Positions 48,802-57,501 of a stretch of DNA of 64,000 nucleotides are shown here, piece by piece. A program made the translations under genes and the position numbers. This DNA is from Curvibacter sp. GWA2_64_110. GTDB lineage: Bacteria; Pseudomonadota; Gammaproteobacteria; Burkholderiales; Burkholderiaceae_C. Every line of letters starts with the position of its first letter. Positions within the stretch are counted from its first letter, which is position 1. The notes under the pieces were generated by a model, which made no database searches, had not been told where the DNA came from, and was given only the letters and a program-made list of their open reading frames with translations. The stretch lies in assembly GCA_001797315.1 (NCBI GenBank), contig MGPC01000007.1:160912-224911 (forward strand), in the 5' to 3' direction.

Positions 48802-49805
48802 GTGCTTGCCCTTTCCTGCGCGCGCACGCTCATCCAGGCCTGCTGCAGTTCGTCCTGCGCCTGCGGTGCCAGCACGCCCAGGCGCACGTGGCCGGGCAGA
48901 CCAAACGAGGTCGCATCGCGCAGCTTGATGCCCTGCGCCCGCAAGACTGCCAGGGCCTGCACCAGCGCCTCGCCTTGCAGGTCGGGGCGGGCGCAGAAGT
49001 AATTGGCGTTGCTGGGCAGGCAGGTCCAGCCCAGCGCTTCGCACACGGCCAGCTGGCGTGCCTTCCATTCGCGCAGCGTGGCCAGGCTTTGCTGCAGCCA
49101 GGCTTGCACCTCGGGTTTCGTCCAAGCCTGCAGCAGCGCCACGCCGTGCGCGCCCACAGGCCAGGACGGTGCCAAGCGCTCCAGTTGCGCCACCGCCTCC
49201 AGCGCGCCGAGCGGTGCGATCACATAGGCGGCGCGCACGCCGGTCAGGCCGAGCGCCTTGTTCGGCGTCCACAACTGCCAGACACGCAGCAACTGCTCCT
49301 GCGTCAGGGCCAGCGCAGCGCTCAGGCGCAGCGGCTCGTAGGCGCGGTCCAGCACCACCACGGGGGCAGTCGCCACCAGCTCGGCCAAGCCGCCCTGCGC
49401 CTGCCCCAGCGGGCTGGACGGATCGCAGGCCCAGGCCAGTTGAGCGTCCTGCGCCTGTACCACGCAGGTCAGCCCCCAGGCCTGCGCGGCGCTGGCGTAA
49501 TCGCCATAGTGTTGCGGCGGTAGCCAAACGCTGCGACCTCCCTGCCGCGCGACCCAGGCACTGATACGGGAAATGAATTCACTGGCACTGCCGGCCAGCA
49601 GCACACGCTCGGGCGCCACGCCGTGAAAAGCAGCCAGCTGCGCGCGCAACTCGGTGTAGGCCGCATCCGGGTAGTGCGTGGCATCGGCCGCCTGCACGGC
49701 CGCCAGTGCCTGCGGGCATGAACCGCAGGCATTGCTGTTGGTCGAGAAGTCATGCAGCGGCACGCCCCGGGCATCCGGTCCGCCGTGGACACGCACCTCG
49801 TTCAT
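48798..49805 (-). CDS. cobD: Threonine-phosphate decarboxylase (CobD) / aminotransferase-like PLP enzyme
   Basis: Supplies (R)-1-amino-2-propanol phosphate for the B12 side chain. 335 residues: substrate-binding FSTNSNACGSCP at the N-terminus (in place of the usual STNINP-like motif), YPDAAYTELRAQLA, and the PLP lysine in WTPNKALGLTGVRAAY, with SNANYFCAR. Start at ATG 49805, which overlaps the cbiB stop (ATGA); a GTG two codons earlier is possible. Its stop overlaps the cobQ start. Confidence 0.9.
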   Translation of the reverse strand: MNEVRVHGGPDARGVPLHDFSTNSNACGSCPQALAAVQAADATHYPDAAYTELRAQLAAFHGVAPERVLLAGSASEFISRISAWVARQGGRSVWLPPQHYGDYASAAQAWGLTCVVQAQDAQLAWACDPSSPLGQAQGGLAELVATAPVVVLDRAYEPLRLSAALALTQEQLLRVWQLWTPNKALGLTGVRAAYVIAPLGALEAVAQLERLAPSWPVGAHGVALLQAWTKPEVQAWLQQSLATLREWKARQLAVCEALGWTCLPSNANYFCARPDLQGEALVQALAVLRAQGIKLRDATSFGLPGHVRLGVLAPQAQDELQQAWMSVRAQERAST

Positions 49806-50794
49806 GGCCACACCTCCCGCGCTGAAAATGCTATCAAAACAATAGCTGCCGCCACAATAAATGAAAGGGCCAGAACCACTTTTGACCCCAAGACTACGGC
49901 GCGCACTGTGTCGCCGGCCTGCGGCGCCCGACCTGCGGCGTGCAACACATACACCCCGGGCTTGCGCAGGCTGACATCCAGCGCCAGCGCCATCGCCGCC
50001 ATCGGCCAGCCGCTGTTGGGGGACGGCGTACGGCCGGCTTCCCAGCGCAAGGCGCGCAGCGACAAGCCACCGTTTACCAGCGCCAGCAGCAAGGCCGTCA
50101 GCCGCGCCGGCAGCCAGGACAGCACATCATCGGCCCGCGCCGCCCACTTGCCGGCCCAGGCCCAGTCGCGCCCCTGGTAGAGGCCGCGGTAGCCCCACAT
50201 GGCGTCGGCCGTGTTGGCAAAACGGTAGAGCGCGGCGCCGGGCAGGCCCAGCAGCACGAACCAGAAGATCGGCGCCACCACCGAGTCGTTCAGGTTCTCG
50301 GCCAGCGACTCGATGGCGCTCTCGCGCACCTCGGCCGCGCTCAAGGCCTGCACATCGCGGCTGACCAGCCAGGCCAGGCGCGCACGCCCGGCCGGCAGCG
50401 ATTCGGCCAAGGCCGCCTCCACCGCCAGCACCTCGCCGCGCAACATGCGCCAGGCCAGCAGCGGCTTGAGCAGCAGGCCCAGCAACAGCAGGCCGAGCAG
50501 CGCCGGCAGTTGCTGCGCCGTTTGCTGCAGCAGCAAGGCCACTATCAAAACCAGAGCACCTCCCGCAAGCCAGGCCAGGGCACCGAGCCCCAAACGCTTG
50601 TAATCGGCAGCACCCGTCTGTGCGCGCTGCGGCGCAATGAAAGCGCCGACCCAGCCCAGGTAAAACCCCATCCACACCACCGGGTGCCAGCGCGCGGCGG
50701 GCTCGCCCAGCCAACGGTCGATGGCCAGTGCCAGCCAGAGAGCGCCGACGAGCAGCAGCGTCGCAGACAGGGAAAGGTCAACCATGGACAGCAT
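49802..50794 (-). CDS. cbiB: Adenosylcobinamide-phosphate synthase (CbiB/CobD) with repeat-derived C-terminus
   Basis: Integral membrane enzyme that attaches aminopropanol (phosphate) to adenosylcobyric acid. 330 residues. Motifs: ALAIDRWLGEPAARWHPVVWMG, SRDVQALSAAEVRESAIESL (core DVQALSAAEVRESAIE), ENLNDSVVAPIFWF, RFANTADAMWGYR and PNSGWPMAAMALALDV. The last ~20 residues (FIVAAAIVLIAFSAREVWP) come from a dispersed repeat (49824-49885) and replace or extend the natural end. Start ATG 50794 shares one base with the bluB stop. Confidence 0.94.
   Translation of the reverse strand: MLSMVDLSLSATLLLVGALWLALAIDRWLGEPAARWHPVVWMGFYLGWVGAFIAPQRAQTGAADYKRLGLGALAWLAGGALVLIVALLLQQTAQQLPALLGLLLLGLLLKPLLAWRMLRGEVLAVEAALAESLPAGRARLAWLVSRDVQALSAAEVRESAIESLAENLNDSVVAPIFWFVLLGLPGAALYRFANTADAMWGYRGLYQGRDWAWAGKWAARADDVLSWLPARLTALLLALVNGGLSLRALRWEAGRTPSPNSGWPMAAMALALDVSLRKPGVYVLHAAGRAPQAGDTVRAVVLGSKVVLALSFIVAAAIVLIAFSAREVWP
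49824..49885. repeat. Dispersed repeat (GCTATC type) at the 3' end of cbiB
   Basis: AAAATGCTATCAAAACAATAG continues as GCTGCCGCCACAATAAATG; the first 20 bases match the unit at 6339 almost exactly. The minus-strand reading codes for the hydrophobic CbiB tail. A more diverged stretch, ACTATCAAAACCAGAGCACC, lies at 50540-50560 inside the same gene. Confidence 0.65.
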
Positions 50795-51492
50795 CACGGT
50801 GCCTCTTCTGCGAACAGGCTGGCACCCTGGCCCCAGCGGTCGTCGAACACCAACCCGGCCAGCGCCTCGCGCTGCGCCCACTTGTCCTGGCTCAGCATCG
50901 GTTCGCTGTAATAGCCCTGCACGGGCCCCAGGCACAGCAGCGCAATCGGCTCGGCCCCGGGCGGCAGGCCCAGCAGTTGCGCCACCGCCTGCGGCTCGAA
51001 CAGCGAGACCCAGCCCATGCCCAGCCCTTCGGCCCGCGCGGCCAGCCAGAGGTTCTGGATGGCGCAGGCGGCCGAGGCCAGGTCCATCTGCGGCAGCGTG
51101 CGGCGGCCGAACACATGGCGCTCGCGCCCGTCGGCCAGCGCCACGGCAAACACTTCGGCCGCTTCCAGCAAGCCTTCTACCTTGAGTTTCATGAACGCGT
51201 CTTCACGCTCGCCCAGGGCGCGTGCCGTCTGCACCCGCTCCTGCTCCACCAGCGCATGCAACTGCTGGCGCAAGGCGGGCTGCGTGATGCGGATGAAGCG
51301 CCACGGCTGCATGAAGCCGACGCTGGGCGCATGGTGCGCCGCCTGCAGCAGACGCCGCAACACCTCGGGCGCCACCTGGCCACCGGCGAAGTGGCGCATG
51401 TCACGCCGCTCGAAGATGGCGCGGTACACCGCCGCCGCGTCAGCCGTGCTGAACGGTTCGGCGGACACCAGGGTCGCAGGGTCGCGTGACAT
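50794..51492 (-). CDS. bluB: 5,6-dimethylbenzimidazole synthase (BluB)
   Basis: Cleaves reduced FMN with O2 to give DMB, the lower ligand of B12. 232 residues with nitroreductase fold. BluB hallmarks: FERRDMRHF, HHAPSVGFMQPWRFIRI, and GMGWVSLFEP. Start ATG 51492. Its stop shares a base with the cbiB start. DMB synthesis requires oxygen, so the organism makes its own lower ligand aerobically. Confidence 0.95.
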   Translation of the reverse strand: MSRDPATLVSAEPFSTADAAAVYRAIFERRDMRHFAGGQVAPEVLRRLLQAAHHAPSVGFMQPWRFIRITQPALRQQLHALVEQERVQTARALGEREDAFMKLKVEGLLEAAEVFAVALADGRERHVFGRRTLPQMDLASAACAIQNLWLAARAEGLGMGWVSLFEPQAVAQLLGLPPGAEPIALLCLGPVQGYYSEPMLSQDKWAQREALAGLVFDDRWGQGASLFAEEAP

Positions 51493-51500
51493 AGCAGTGT

Positions 51501-52070
51501 TCAGTCTTCAATACCACGCTGGGCCGGAATGCCGGCCTTGAACGCGTGCTTGATCAGCGTCATCTCGGTCACCGTGTCGGCCAGTTCAATGATCTCGGGC
51601 GGGCAGCGGCGGCCGGTCAGCACCACGTGCACGTGCTTGGGTCGCTCGCGCAGGGTCTGCAGCACGTCATCGAGCGGCAGCCAGCCGTAGATCAGCGGGT
51701 AGGTGATCTCGTCGAGCGTGACCATGAAAAACTCGCCGCCCAGGATGCTGGCCTTGGCGCGCGCCCAGCCGTCGCGCGCCAGTTGCGCCGAGTGTTCCAG
51801 GTCCTGGCTCTTCCAGGAAAAGCCATCGCCCAATCCTTCGATCGGGATGCCGAGCTGCTCGAACATGCGATGTTCGCCGAAGCGCGCGCTCGGCACCTTC
51901 ATGAACTGGTAGATCTTGACCGCCTTGCCGCGGCCGTGCGCGCGCAACGCCAGGCCGAAGGCGGCTGTGCTCTTGCCTTTGCCGTCGCCGGTGTTGACGA
52001 TGACAAGGCCGCGGCGTTCGCCCTCGGCCTTCTCGTAGCGCTTTTCGGTGGGGGGGGATTCGATCTGCAT
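51501..52070 (-). CDS. cobO: Corrinoid adenosyltransferase (CobO/BtuR/CobA type)
   Basis: Attaches the 5'-deoxyadenosyl group of ATP to Co(I) corrinoids. 189 residues: P-loop [49 protein letters not shown] and [18 protein letters not shown]. Start at ATG 52070 (MQIESPP); a longer frame to 52106 overlaps btuD. It is 12 bp downstream of the btuD stop and 9 bp before bluB. Confidence 0.95.
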   Translation of the reverse strand: MQIESPPTEKRYEKAEGERRGLVIVNTGDGKGKSTAAFGLALRAHGRGKAVKIYQFMKVPSARFGEHRMFEQLGIPIEGLGDGFSWKSQDLEHSAQLARDGWARAKASILGGEFFMVTLDEITYPLIYGWLPLDDVLQTLRERPKHVHVVLTGRRCPPEIIELADTVTEMTLIKHAFKAGIPAQRGIED

Positions 52071-52081
52071 GGTGGATTCGT

Positions 52082-52845
<764 letters not shown>

Positions 52846-52849
<4 letters not shown>

Positions 52850-53865
52850 AACATCCGTCCCTGCCGGTTTTGCCGGTGCATCAGCCACAGCAGGTAGCCG
52901 CCGCCCAGCACGGCGGTCAGCACGCCCACCGGCAACTCGGCCGGCGCGATCAACCAACGTGCCAGCAGATCGGCCGCCATCAGCAGCACGCCGCCCATCA
53001 GGCTGGCCAGGAAGGTGAGGCGGCCGTGTGTGGTCTTGACCAGCGAGCGCACCAGGTGCGGCGCGGCCAGGCCGACGAAGGCGATCAGGCCGGTCTGCGC
53101 CACGGCGGTGCCGGTGGCCAGCGCCATCACGGCAATCAGCGCGGCGCGCAGCGGTGCTAGCGAGAGCCCCAGGCTGGCGGCGGTGGCCTCGCCCAGTGTC
53201 AGGCCGTCGAGCACGCGGCTCAGGCTCCAGGCCGCCAGCATGCACAGACCACAGACGGCGGCCATCAGCACGCAGGCGCTCCAGCCGACATAACCGGTGC
53301 TGCCGAGCAGAAAGGCCTGCATGGCCTGCAGCACCTCGGGCACCAGCAGCATGGTGAGCGAACTCAAGGCACCCAGCACCACGCCGACGATGACACCCGC
53401 CAGCAGCAGGCGCAAGGTGTGCTGCACGCCGCGCGCCAGCAGCAGCGTGAGCAGCACGGCCGCCACGGCACCGACGAAGGCGGCGCCGGTCAGGCCCAGG
53501 CGCACCAGCCAGTGCGTGGCCAGCGGCGAGACGCCGAACAGGGCCAGTGCCACCGCCACGCCGAGCGAGGCCCCGGAGGCACTGCCCAGCAGATACGGAT
53601 CGGCCAGCGGGTTGCGGAACAGCCCTTGTGCCACCGCACCGGCCAGGCCCAGCAGCGCGCCGGCCAGCCAGGCACCGAGGGTGCGCGGCAGCCGGATGTC
53701 CCAGACGATCTGCCAGGCGACCGGGTCGGTCGCGGCGCGCAGCACATTCTCGAAGCCGGTGCTGCCGACGCCAGCGCCGAGCAGCACCATGGTGGCCGCC
53801 AGCAGCGCCAGCACGAGGCCCCACAGGGTGGCGCGGCGCTCTTGCAGCGACGGGCCGGCGCTCAT
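52846..53865 (-). CDS. btuC: Vitamin B12 ABC transporter permease (BtuC-like)
   Basis: Inner-membrane permease of the FecCD/BtuC family, 339 residues with about ten helices. Family motifs: RLPRTLGAWLAGALLGLAGAVAQGL (core RLPRTLGAWLAGALLGLAG), RNPLADPYLLGSASGASLG and GLAAPHLVRSLVKTTHGR. Start ATG 53865 overlaps the btuF stop by 4 bp; the frame upstream to 53892 is inside btuF. Confidence 0.94.
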
Positions 53866-54719
53866 TGTCGCCCTCCCTTGTCGGCCAGGCACTGGGCCAT
53901 CAGGCGCGCCGCCTCGGCCATGCGCGGGCCGGGACGGATCAGCACGTCGGCCTGTTCGGTGGGAAAGATGCAGATGCGCTGCTCGCGCACGGCGCGGATG
54001 CTGCCCCAGCCGGGGCGTTGCAGCAGGCCGGGGACGTTGCGCTGGCTGATCATGATCACATCCGGGTTGGCACGCACCACGTACTCGGGGTTGAGCTTGG
54101 GGAAGGGCCCCAGGCTGGTCGGCACGATGTTCTTCACGCCCAGGCGCGTCAGCGTCTCGCCAATGAAGGACGACTCGCCGGCGGCATAGGGGCCACGGTT
54201 GACTTCGAAATAGACACGCAGGTTCTTCGCCGACACCGGCAACGACTGCGCCGCCGCCGCCACGCCGGCGTCGGTGTAGCGCCAGACGCGCTGCGCATCG
54301 TTGACGACCAGCAGCTGGCCGACCTTCTCCAGCACGCGCCGCACGTCGGCATGGCTCTTGGTCTCCAGTGCCGCCACCTTCAGGCCCAGCGCTTCCAGCC
54401 GCTCGCTGGCGCGCGAGGACACCGACATCAGCACCAAGTCGGGCTTGAGCGCCACGATGGCCTCAATGTTCGGGTCAAGCCCGCCGCCGACCTGCGGCAA
54501 GGTGCGCACGCTGGCCGGGTAGTTGGAATAACGGTCGACGCCCACCAGACGCTGGCATTGGCCGAGTTCACACACGGTTTCGGTCAGCGACGGCAGCAGG
54601 CTGACGATGCGCTGCGGCGGCTTCGGCAACGTGACCTGGGTGCCGCGGTCGTCGGTGATCTGCAAGGCCAGGGCCGGCAGGCAGAGCCACGTCAATAGGC
54701 AGACCAGAAGATGTTTCAT
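53862..54719 (-). CDS. btuF: Periplasmic B12-binding protein (BtuF-like)
   Basis: Delivers corrinoids to BtuCD. 285 residues; signal peptide KHLLVCLLTWLCLPALA cut near residue 19, then RIVSLLPSLTETVCELGQ, VGVDRYSNYP and NIEAIVALKPDLVLMS, which define the BtuF/helical-backbone class. Start ATG 54719 overlaps the cobU stop by 4 bp. A second, signal-less relative is encoded two genes upstream. Confidence 0.93.
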   Translation of the reverse strand: MKHLLVCLLTWLCLPALALQITDDRGTQVTLPKPPQRIVSLLPSLTETVCELGQCQRLVGVDRYSNYPASVRTLPQVGGGLDPNIEAIVALKPDLVLMSVSSRASERLEALGLKVAALETKSHADVRRVLEKVGQLLVVNDAQRVWRYTDAGVAAAAQSLPVSAKNLRVYFEVNRGPYAAGESSFIGETLTRLGVKNIVPTSLGPFPKLNPEYVVRANPDVIMISQRNVPGLLQRPGWGSIRAVREQRICIFPTEQADVLIRPGPRMAEAARLMAQCLADKGGRQ

Positions 54720-55318
54720 GCTGCCCCCTTCAATGTCAGCGGCAGGCCGGCTGCCATCAGCGTGACACGCTCACAGGTCTGCGCCACGTCCTGGTTCAGC
54801 CGGCCCAGCGCATCGACGAAGGTGCGCACCTCACGCCCGAGCGGAATCACGCCCAGGCCGATCTCGTTGCCCACCAGCACCAGCGGCCCCAGGGCATTGC
54901 GGATTGCTCCTAAAAGCATAGCTATCGGCGCAGACATATCGGGGGCTGAAAACCGATTTGATTCATGACTCTCAGCAGCAGCCTCGAACGGCATCAACCA
55001 GTTGGTCAGCCACAGCGTCAGGCAGTCCACCACCAGCAGGGTGTCGCTCCGGCTGTGGGTGGCAATCGCCTCGGCCAGTAACCGTGGTTCTTCCACCGTC
55101 TGCAGCCCCGGCACGCGCTCGGCACGCTCGCGCTGGTGACGGGTGATGCGTTGGCGCATCTCGGCGTCCCAGGCCTGGCCGGTGGCGATCAGCGTGGCCT
55201 TGTGCTGCGGCGACGCGGCCAGCCACGTCTTCGCCAGCAATTCGGCGCGGCGCGACTTGCCGCTCTTCTGGCCGCCGAGGACCAGTTCGCTACGGGCAAT
55301 GGTCAGTGCATCAACCAT
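54716..55318 (-). CDS. cobU: Adenosylcobinamide kinase/guanylyltransferase (CobU/CobP) with in-frame insertion
   Basis: Phosphorylates adenosylcobinamide and transfers GMP to it. 200 residues against about 180 for the family. P-loop ELVLGGQKSGKSRRAELLA, TGQAWDAEMRQRITRHQRER with the guanylylated His, VVDCLTLWLTNWL, then VLVGNEIGLGVIP and GRLNQDVA. Between WLTNWL and GPLVLVGNE lies a Ser/Met-rich stretch (ESHESNRFSAPDMSAPIAML) coded by a dispersed repeat (54902-54966). Its ATG overlaps the upstream gene by 8 bp. Confidence 0.94.
   Translation of the reverse strand: MVDALTIARSELVLGGQKSGKSRRAELLAKTWLAASPQHKATLIATGQAWDAEMRQRITRHQRERAERVPGLQTVEEPRLLAEAIATHSRSDTLLVVDCLTLWLTNWLMPFEAAAESHESNRFSAPDMSAPIAMLLGAIRNALGPLVLVGNEIGLGVIPLGREVRTFVDALGRLNQDVAQTCERVTLMAAGLPLTLKGAA
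54902..54966. repeat. Dispersed repeat inserted in frame in cobU
   Basis: TGCTCCTAAAAGCATAGCTA followed by TCGGCGCAGACATATCGGGG and GCTGAAAACCGATTTGATTC has the layout of the 39982 unit: ATAGCTA core, a central hairpin and a GGC..CCGATTTG tail. It adds about 20 residues to CobU between two conserved motifs. Confidence 0.6.
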
Positions 55319-56129
55319 AGGTCTGGCTCCATTGCGTGATGATGCGATGCAACTGCGCCACGCCGTCGGTCAGCGCGGCCGGGCCGGGCTGCAGGATGTC
55401 GGCCGACTTGATCTCGAACAGCTGGCCGTGCTTCACCGCGCTGACGTCCTGCCAGCCGGCGCGTGCTGCCACCTTCTCGGCGCGGAATTTCTTGCCGCAC
55501 CAGGAGCCGATGATGATGTCCGGGTTGCGGCGCACGATCTCGGCTGCGTCGGCAATGATGCGCTGCTTGCCCATCGGCTCGGCCGCCAGTTCCGGAAAGA
55601 TGTCGTCACCACCGGCCAGGCCCATGAGCTCCGACACCCAGCGGATGGCGCTGATGTGCGGCTCGTCCCATTCCTCGAAGTAGATGCGCGGGCGGCGCGG
55701 CAGCTGGGCGGCGGCCTGCTGAATGGCGTCCAGCCTGGCCTGCATCTCCGTCATCAGCTGCAGCCCGCGCTCGGCAGCGCCCACCATGGCCGCCACCTGG
55801 TACAGCATGGACAGGATCTCGCTCACGCTGCGCTGGTTGAACACCGTGATGGGGATGCCGCGGCGGATCAGCTCGGTCGCAATGTCGGCCTGCAGGTCGG
55901 AAAAGCCGAACACGCAATCGGGCTTGAGCGCCACGATGGATTCGATCCGGGCGTTCAGGAAGGCGCTGACCTTGGGTTTTTCCTCGCGCGCGCGGCGCGG
56001 CCGCACGGTGTAGCCCGAGATGCCGACGATGCGACGCTCCTCACCCAGCAGGTAGAGCCACTCCGTCGTCTCCTCCGTCAGGCAGACGATGCGTTGCGGG
56101 CCGAGCGTGCGGGCGTCCATCGGATTCAT
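55311..56129 (-). CDS. BtuF-like cobalamin-binding protein without signal peptide
   Basis: Periplasmic-binding-protein-fold protein, 272 residues. Motifs: RIVCLTEETTEWLYLLGEE, IVGISGYTVRP, IESIVALKPDCVFGFSDLQA and IIIGSWCGKKF. It starts at ATG 56129 (overlapping the cobB stop, ATGA) with no hydrophobic leader, so it is predicted cytoplasmic unless exported by another route. Such proteins occur in B12 operons of Burkholderiales beside cobU. It may bind corrinoids inside the cell or be a chaperone for salvage; unproven. Confidence 0.85.
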   Translation of the reverse strand: MNPMDARTLGPQRIVCLTEETTEWLYLLGEERRIVGISGYTVRPRRAREEKPKVSAFLNARIESIVALKPDCVFGFSDLQADIATELIRRGIPITVFNQRSVSEILSMLYQVAAMVGAAERGLQLMTEMQARLDAIQQAAAQLPRRPRIYFEEWDEPHISAIRWVSELMGLAGGDDIFPELAAEPMGKQRIIADAAEIVRRNPDIIIGSWCGKKFRAEKVAARAGWQDVSAVKHGQLFEIKSADILQPGPAALTDGVAQLHRIITQWSQTYG

Positions 56130-57490
56130 GCCATCTGCGCCTGCGTGACGGGCTGCAGGCCCTGGCTGAACAGGCGCGCCACCAGCGCCGGGCTGGACGG
56201 GAACCAGGCGTGGAAGTAGCTCGCCCCGACCGGCCCCTGCACGTAGACCGCTTCGCCGTCCTGCGACGTGGCATTGCCTTCGGGCCGTGTGGTGCGCGCC
56301 AAGGGCCGCAGCGGCGTGTCGCTGGTGGAATAGTGGAAGGTGTGGCCGCGCAGCTGCTCGCCGTCGATCAGCAGCTGTTGCGATCCCAGGCCGGCCAGCC
56401 GGTTCTGCATGGTGACCTTCCCCGGCAGCAGGCCCCACATGGCGTGGTGCTGGCCTTCCTTGTCCACCAGTTCATCAAAGAGCACCATCATGCCGCCGCA
56501 CTCGGCCCACACGGGTTTGTTCTGTGCCGCATGAGCGCGCAGGCTGTCACGCAGCGCGTGGTTGGCGCTCAGACGCTGGGCATGCAGCTCGGGGTAGCCG
56601 CCGGGCAGCCAGACCGCATCGCAGGGCGGCAAGGCGCTGTCGGTCAGCGGCAAGAAAGTCACCACCGTGGCACCGAGTTGCTGCAGACATTCGATGTTGG
56701 CGGCGTAGATGAAACAGAACGCGGCATCCTGCGCCACCGCCACCGTCTTGCCGCGCAGCGGTTGGCCGAGCGACACGGCATCCGCCGCGGGGAAGTCCAC
56801 CGCCCAGCGCTGCAGCTCGGCCGTGCCCATGCGGCCCAGCGGTGTGTCAGCCAGCGCATCGGCGGCGGCGTCGAGCCGCTCCATCGCATCACTGAGTTCG
56901 GTGGCGGCCACCAGGCCCAGATGGCGCTCGGGCAGCGTCAGCGCCAGGTTGCGCATCAGTGCGCCGAGCCACTGGTCCGGCTCTTTCAGGCTGGTCTGCA
57001 ACATGCCGGCATGGCGTTCGCTGGCCACGCGGTTGGCCAGCACGCCGGCCATGCGCAGGCCCGCCTGGTAATGCTGCAGGCCATAGGCCAGCGCGCCGAA
57101 GGTACCCGCCATGGCAGAGGCATCGACCACCGCCAGCACCGGCAGGCCAAAGCGCTGCGCCAGATCGGCTGCGCTGGGCTCGCCGTCGAACAGGCCCATG
57201 ACGCCTTCAACGATGATGAGATCGGCCGCCTGCGCCGCCGCATGCAGGCGGGTGCGGCAATCGGCTTCGCCGGTCATCCACAGGTCGAGCTGGTGTACCG
57301 GCGCGCCGCTGGCCAGGGTGTGCCAGAACGGGTCGAGGAAGTCCGGCCCGCACTTGAACACGCGCACGCGCCGCCCCTGGCGCGCATGCAGCCGCGCCAG
57401 CGCGGCCGTCACGGTGGTCTTGCCCTGGCCGGAGGCCGGGGCGGCGATAAGAACGGCGGGGCAGGAAATGGCGTCAGACATAGGCTTCAT
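56126..57490 (-). CDS. cobB: Cobyrinic acid a,c-diamide synthase (CobB/CbiA)
   Basis: Glutamine-dependent amidation of cobyrinic acid at a and c side chains. 454 residues. N-terminal ATPase: LIAAPASGQGKTTVTAALAR, FKCGPDFLDPFWH and IIVEGVMGLFDG; C-terminal amidotransferase: LPGGYPELHAQRL, AECGGMMVLFDEL with the nucleophile Cys, and GHTFHYSTSDTP. Start is ATG 57490 or ATG 57481. Follows btuB by 12 bp. Its presence with cobQ shows that incompletely amidated corrinoids could be used. Confidence 0.95.
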   Translation of the reverse strand: MKPMSDAISCPAVLIAAPASGQGKTTVTAALARLHARQGRRVRVFKCGPDFLDPFWHTLASGAPVHQLDLWMTGEADCRTRLHAAAQAADLIIVEGVMGLFDGEPSAADLAQRFGLPVLAVVDASAMAGTFGALAYGLQHYQAGLRMAGVLANRVASERHAGMLQTSLKEPDQWLGALMRNLALTLPERHLGLVAATELSDAMERLDAAADALADTPLGRMGTAELQRWAVDFPAADAVSLGQPLRGKTVAVAQDAAFCFIYAANIECLQQLGATVVTFLPLTDSALPPCDAVWLPGGYPELHAQRLSANHALRDSLRAHAAQNKPVWAECGGMMVLFDELVDKEGQHHAMWGLLPGKVTMQNRLAGLGSQQLLIDGEQLRGHTFHYSTSDTPLRPLARTTRPEGNATSQDGEAVYVQGPVGASYFHAWFPSSPALVARLFSQGLQPVTQAQMA

Positions 57491-57501
57491 TTTCTTCGGG
57501 A

